Positions 61,468-64,000 of a stretch of 64,000 nucleotides of DNA are shown here, piece after piece. Both the position numbers and the translations under genes were made by a program. This stretch comes from Pseudomonadales bacterium (GTDB lineage Bacteria; Pseudomonadota; Gammaproteobacteria; Pseudomonadales; Ketobacteraceae). Below the pieces are notes generated by a model. That model was not told where the DNA came from. It saw nothing but the letters and a program-made list of their open reading frames with translations, and ran no database searches. Every line of letters begins with the position of its first letter. Within the stretch, counting starts at the first letter, position 1. The DNA lies in contig JAGUVW010000021.1 in assembly GCA_020062665.1 (NCBI GenBank), forward strand, positions 62,001-126,000. Direction: 5' to 3'.

Positions 61468-63918
61468 ATGAATTCTAAGAAAGCCAACTGGAAAGCAAGG
61501 GTTGAACAGGGATTTGAACAGCTGGGATGGGCCATGGGCAAGCATCCCTGGCGCTGGTTGCTGGGCACCCTCCTGATCATCGTAGCGCTGGCATCGCAGC
61601 TAGGCCACCTTAAGCAGGATTCCAGCATCGAAGGTTTTCTGCCGGAAGACTCTGAAACCATTCTATCTTACGTCCAGTTCAAAGAAACATTCGGCCGCGA
61701 CGAAACCTTTGTCATCACCGTCGAAACAGATGATCCCTACACCCAGGCTTTCGCCACCCAGCTCCACGCACTGCACCAGCAGATCATGGATGAAGTACCA
61801 TACGTCGCCAAAGTGGATTCCCTGGCTAATGCGCGCCACACCCATGGCGCGGACGATACCCTGTTCATTGATGAACTCCTTCCTGAGATCCTGCCGGGTG
61901 ACCCAGCCGAAATACAAAAGCTGAAAAACTACGCCCTGACCAACGAAAACTACAGAAACTTTTTGATCTCGGAAGATGGCCGCATGGTGACGCTCATCGT
62001 CCGTCTAAATTCTTTCGACTACCAGAAAGATCAACGGGGAGAACTACACCGCAGATACCTCGAAGAACCCGACATGCTGAGTGCGTACAAAAAACTCAAT
62101 GAAATCATCCAGCAGCATCGGGGCGTCATCTCAAACGACATAGAGCTCACGGGTGGCATGCCACTTTCGCTTGAGCTGTCTGAACTGACCAGACGAGACT
62201 TCATCGTGCTGTCCGGGTTAGCCAATCTGATTATCGGGGTCGTTCTGTTCATTGTGTTCAGGAGAGCATCCGGTGTCGTGCTGCCGTTGATCGTCATGGC
62301 TTTCGGCGTCACCGTCACCATGAGTCTGATGGCCATCTTTGGCACGCCCATGCAGGTCAGCACATCTATTTTGCCTGCATTTCTGCTCGCCGTTTGCGTC
62401 GGCGACAGCATTCACCTGCTGACGATCTTCTACCGTCACTATGATGAAGGTGATGAGAAAATACATGCATTGGCAAAATCCATGGGGCATACCGGACTTG
62501 CCATGCTGTTCACTAGCATAACAACAGCAGCTGGCCTGATATCGTTCGCCACATCCGAACTGACCCTGATAGCCGCACTGGGCATCTACGGCGCACTGGG
62601 TTCTCTGGCCGCATTCCTTCTCACCATTTCCATTCTCCCCTGCCTGATTGCACTGGCACCAGTCAAACGGCGGCGACTGCATCAACATCAGAACATGGGC
62701 CTGAATCGATTCCTGGCCTGGAGTGCCTGGTGTTCTGTCCGCCATGCCAAGCTCATTGTCATAGCTGGTGTGACCCTGCTGCTTGGCAGCGCACTCATTG
62801 CCAGTCAGCTGAAGTTCAGCCATTACCCTCTGGCATGGTTGCCACAAGATAATCCGTTCACCGTGGCGCTGAGGAAATATGAAGAGCGCATGGGGTCAAC
62901 TGCCAGCATCGAAGTCCTGCTCGATACCGGAAAAGATCGCGGCATATTGAATCCGGCATTCCTGCGCGCGATGGACGACATCCAGAAAGAAGTCGTCACC
63001 TGGGATACAGAGCATTATCAAATCGCCAAGGCGATCAGCATCACCAATATCATCAAGGAGACCAATCGGGCCTTGCATGATAACGCCGATGAGCACTACG
63101 CAATTCCCGATGACCCCATGCTCATCAGCCAGGAATTGTTCATGGTGGAGATGGATCAGCCGGATGATCTCTACAACGTGGTGGATCAGGATTACCGGGT
63201 AGCGCGACTGACCATCACCTCCACCTGGCTCGATGGCGTCCACATGCGTCCGCTGCTGGATAAACTGGAATCGCGCTTGAAAGAAGCCATGCATCCACAC
63301 GATGTCACGTTTTCCTTTACCGGACTTTCCCCCATTATGGGTGTCACCTTCGGCAACATGCTGATTTCAACTGCGGAAAGCTATGGTATTGCAGCCATCT
63401 CGATCACTCTGATGATGGTGCTGCTGATTGGCAATGTGAAGCTCGGAATGCTCAGCATGATTCCATCACTGCTGCCCATTGTGACGGTGCTGGCGGTCAT
63501 GCAACTGTTGAATATCCCGCTGGATATGCTCACGATGCTGATAGGCTCCATCGCCATCGGTTTGACCGTGGATGACAATATCCACTTCATGCATGGCTTT
63601 CGCAGGTTGTACCTCAAAACAGGCGACCCTGTATACGCAGTGGAAAAGACCTTGATGTCTACCGGTCGTGCCATGCTGATCACGTCCATCGTACTGAGTC
63701 TTGGCTTTCTCGTTTACACCCAGGCGCAAATGACCATCATGGTAGGCTTTGGCGTCATTACGGCGGGCTGCGTTGTACTGGCGTTACTTGCATCTTATCT
63801 GGTAGGGCCGGCACTGATGGTGCTTGCGAACAAGACCTGGCACCACCACGACAACCACAACAAAAGCACAGAAGTGAAAGCCGTGAAACCGGTCGCCCAG
63901 GCAGAGGCGGTGGACTAA
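61468..63918 (+). CDS. RND-superfamily exporter, MMPL/SSD type
   Basis: 816 residues. TM1 is about 27-47, followed by a periplasmic domain (about 48-230), TM2-6 with sterol-sensing-domain-like sequence (about 232-400; LPLIVMAFGVTVTMSL, AVCVGDSIHLL), TM7 near 430, a second periplasmic domain (about 450-625) and TM8-12. A conserved aspartate in the fourth TM of each half (VCVGDSIH, LTVDDNIH) fits proton coupling. HpnN/MmpL-type members move hopanoids, lipids or hydrophobic compounds to the periplasm or outer membrane. Here it might export or import hydrophobic substrate; no fusion-protein gene is adjacent. Confidence 0.9.
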   Translation: MNSKKANWKARVEQGFEQLGWAMGKHPWRWLLGTLLIIVALASQLGHLKQDSSIEGFLPEDSETILSYVQFKETFGRDETFVITVETDDPYTQAFATQLHALHQQIMDEVPYVAKVDSLANARHTHGADDTLFIDELLPEILPGDPAEIQKLKNYALTNENYRNFLISEDGRMVTLIVRLNSFDYQKDQRGELHRRYLEEPDMLSAYKKLNEIIQQHRGVISNDIELTGGMPLSLELSELTRRDFIVLSGLANLIIGVVLFIVFRRASGVVLPLIVMAFGVTVTMSLMAIFGTPMQVSTSILPAFLLAVCVGDSIHLLTIFYRHYDEGDEKIHALAKSMGHTGLAMLFTSITTAAGLISFATSELTLIAALGIYGALGSLAAFLLTISILPCLIALAPVKRRRLHQHQNMGLNRFLAWSAWCSVRHAKLIVIAGVTLLLGSALIASQLKFSHYPLAWLPQDNPFTVALRKYEERMGSTASIEVLLDTGKDRGILNPAFLRAMDDIQKEVVTWDTEHYQIAKAISITNIIKETNRALHDNADEHYAIPDDPMLISQELFMVEMDQPDDLYNVVDQDYRVARLTITSTWLDGVHMRPLLDKLESRLKEAMHPHDVTFSFTGLSPIMGVTFGNMLISTAESYGIAAISITLMMVLLIGNVKLGMLSMIPSLLPIVTVLAVMQLLNIPLDMLTMLIGSIAIGLTVDDNIHFMHGFRRLYLKTGDPVYAVEKTLMSTGRAMLITSIVLSLGFLVYTQAQMTIMVGFGVITAGCVVLALLASYLVGPALMVLANKTWHHHDNHNKSTEVKAVKPVAQAEAVD

Positions 63919-63958
63919 AGCACATCTGCTTGAAAGGATACGATCCCGCACATCAAAA

Positions 63959-63992
63959 CTCCCTGAGCCTGCAACGACATCGCAGCAGGGAG
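63959..63992. terminator. Hairpin after the RND gene at the window edge
   Basis: CTCCCTG pairs with CAGGGAG, with an inner CTGC/GCAG extension. On the minus strand it is followed by TTTT, so it may terminate a gene entering from the right. The window ends 8 bases later. Confidence 0.35.
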
Positions 63993-64000
63993 TCAGCATG

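Overview
The window is a dense catabolic gene island from a Gram-negative proteobacterium, most likely a gammaproteobacterium. The Gram-negative call rests on the TonB-dependent outer-membrane receptor; the class is my inference from gene style, the folM-folK pair and the moderately high G+C, and no marker gene settles it. About 45 protein-coding genes are visible. At least two are broken and one is a remnant. I saw no rRNA, tRNA, CRISPR array or intact insertion sequence.

Layout. 1-5249: the end of an adrenodoxin-type ferredoxin gene, a 3-ketosteroid delta1-dehydrogenase-like flavoprotein and two MFS transporters. 5265-9263 (minus): a fused indolepyruvate ferredoxin oxidoreductase-type protein with a VOC protein. 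9472-12521 (plus): amidohydrolase, Rieske oxygenase and Rieske ferredoxin, closed by a terminator. 12682-16193 (minus): a DapB-fold NAD(P)-binding protein, SDR, enoyl-CoA hydratase and SDR. 16414-19473 (plus): class III CoA-transferase, a small conserved protein and an acyl-CoA synthetase. 19620-21746: thiolase and a divergent TetR regulator. 21791-29173 (minus): amidohydrolase, DUF2889 protein, SCP2-thiolase-like protein with a DUF35 partner (a retro-aldolase-type pair), an SDR remnant, two acyl-CoA dehydrogenases and an SDR. 29691-37058 (plus): a two-domain acyl-CoA dehydrogenase, two further dehydrogenase subunits, a hydratase and a TonB receptor. 37095-39140 (minus): a DUF427-thioesterase fusion and a TetR regulator. 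39391-43358 (plus): a broken acyl-CoA dehydrogenase, thiolase, SDR and nitronate-monooxygenase-type flavoprotein. 43359-47109 (minus): a broken epimerase, acetoacetyl-CoA synthetase and a GntR/UTRA regulator. 47356-53779: a second Rieske oxygenase, CoA-transferase, acyl-CoA dehydrogenase, hydratase and a ThDP enzyme. 54085-58837: SDR, an unusual CoA-transferase, TetR and amidohydrolase. 58854-63918: a long hydratase, folK, folM and an RND/MMPL exporter, where the island seems to return to housekeeping genes.

How the genes fit together (inference). The KstD-like enzyme, Rieske oxygenases, CoA activation, several heteromeric-type acyl-CoA dehydrogenases, the thiolase/DUF35 pair, thiolases and acetoacetyl-CoA synthetase describe uptake, oxygenation, CoA activation and stepwise beta-oxidation or retro-aldol shortening of a bulky alicyclic substrate. 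A steroid, bile acid or other polycyclic isoprenoid fits best. No enzyme here fixes the substrate, and hallmark steroid genes (kshA, hsaC, ipdAB) are absent from the window.

Regulation. Two palindrome families recur in promoter regions. CAACnnTGTTG occurs at 16316, 29320 and 39289, the last just upstream of a TetR gene that may bind all three. ATGTCCGGACAT-like sites lie at 47182, 47254, 53886, 55128 and 55213, next to and downstream of the GntR gene. They suggest two separate regulons in one island.
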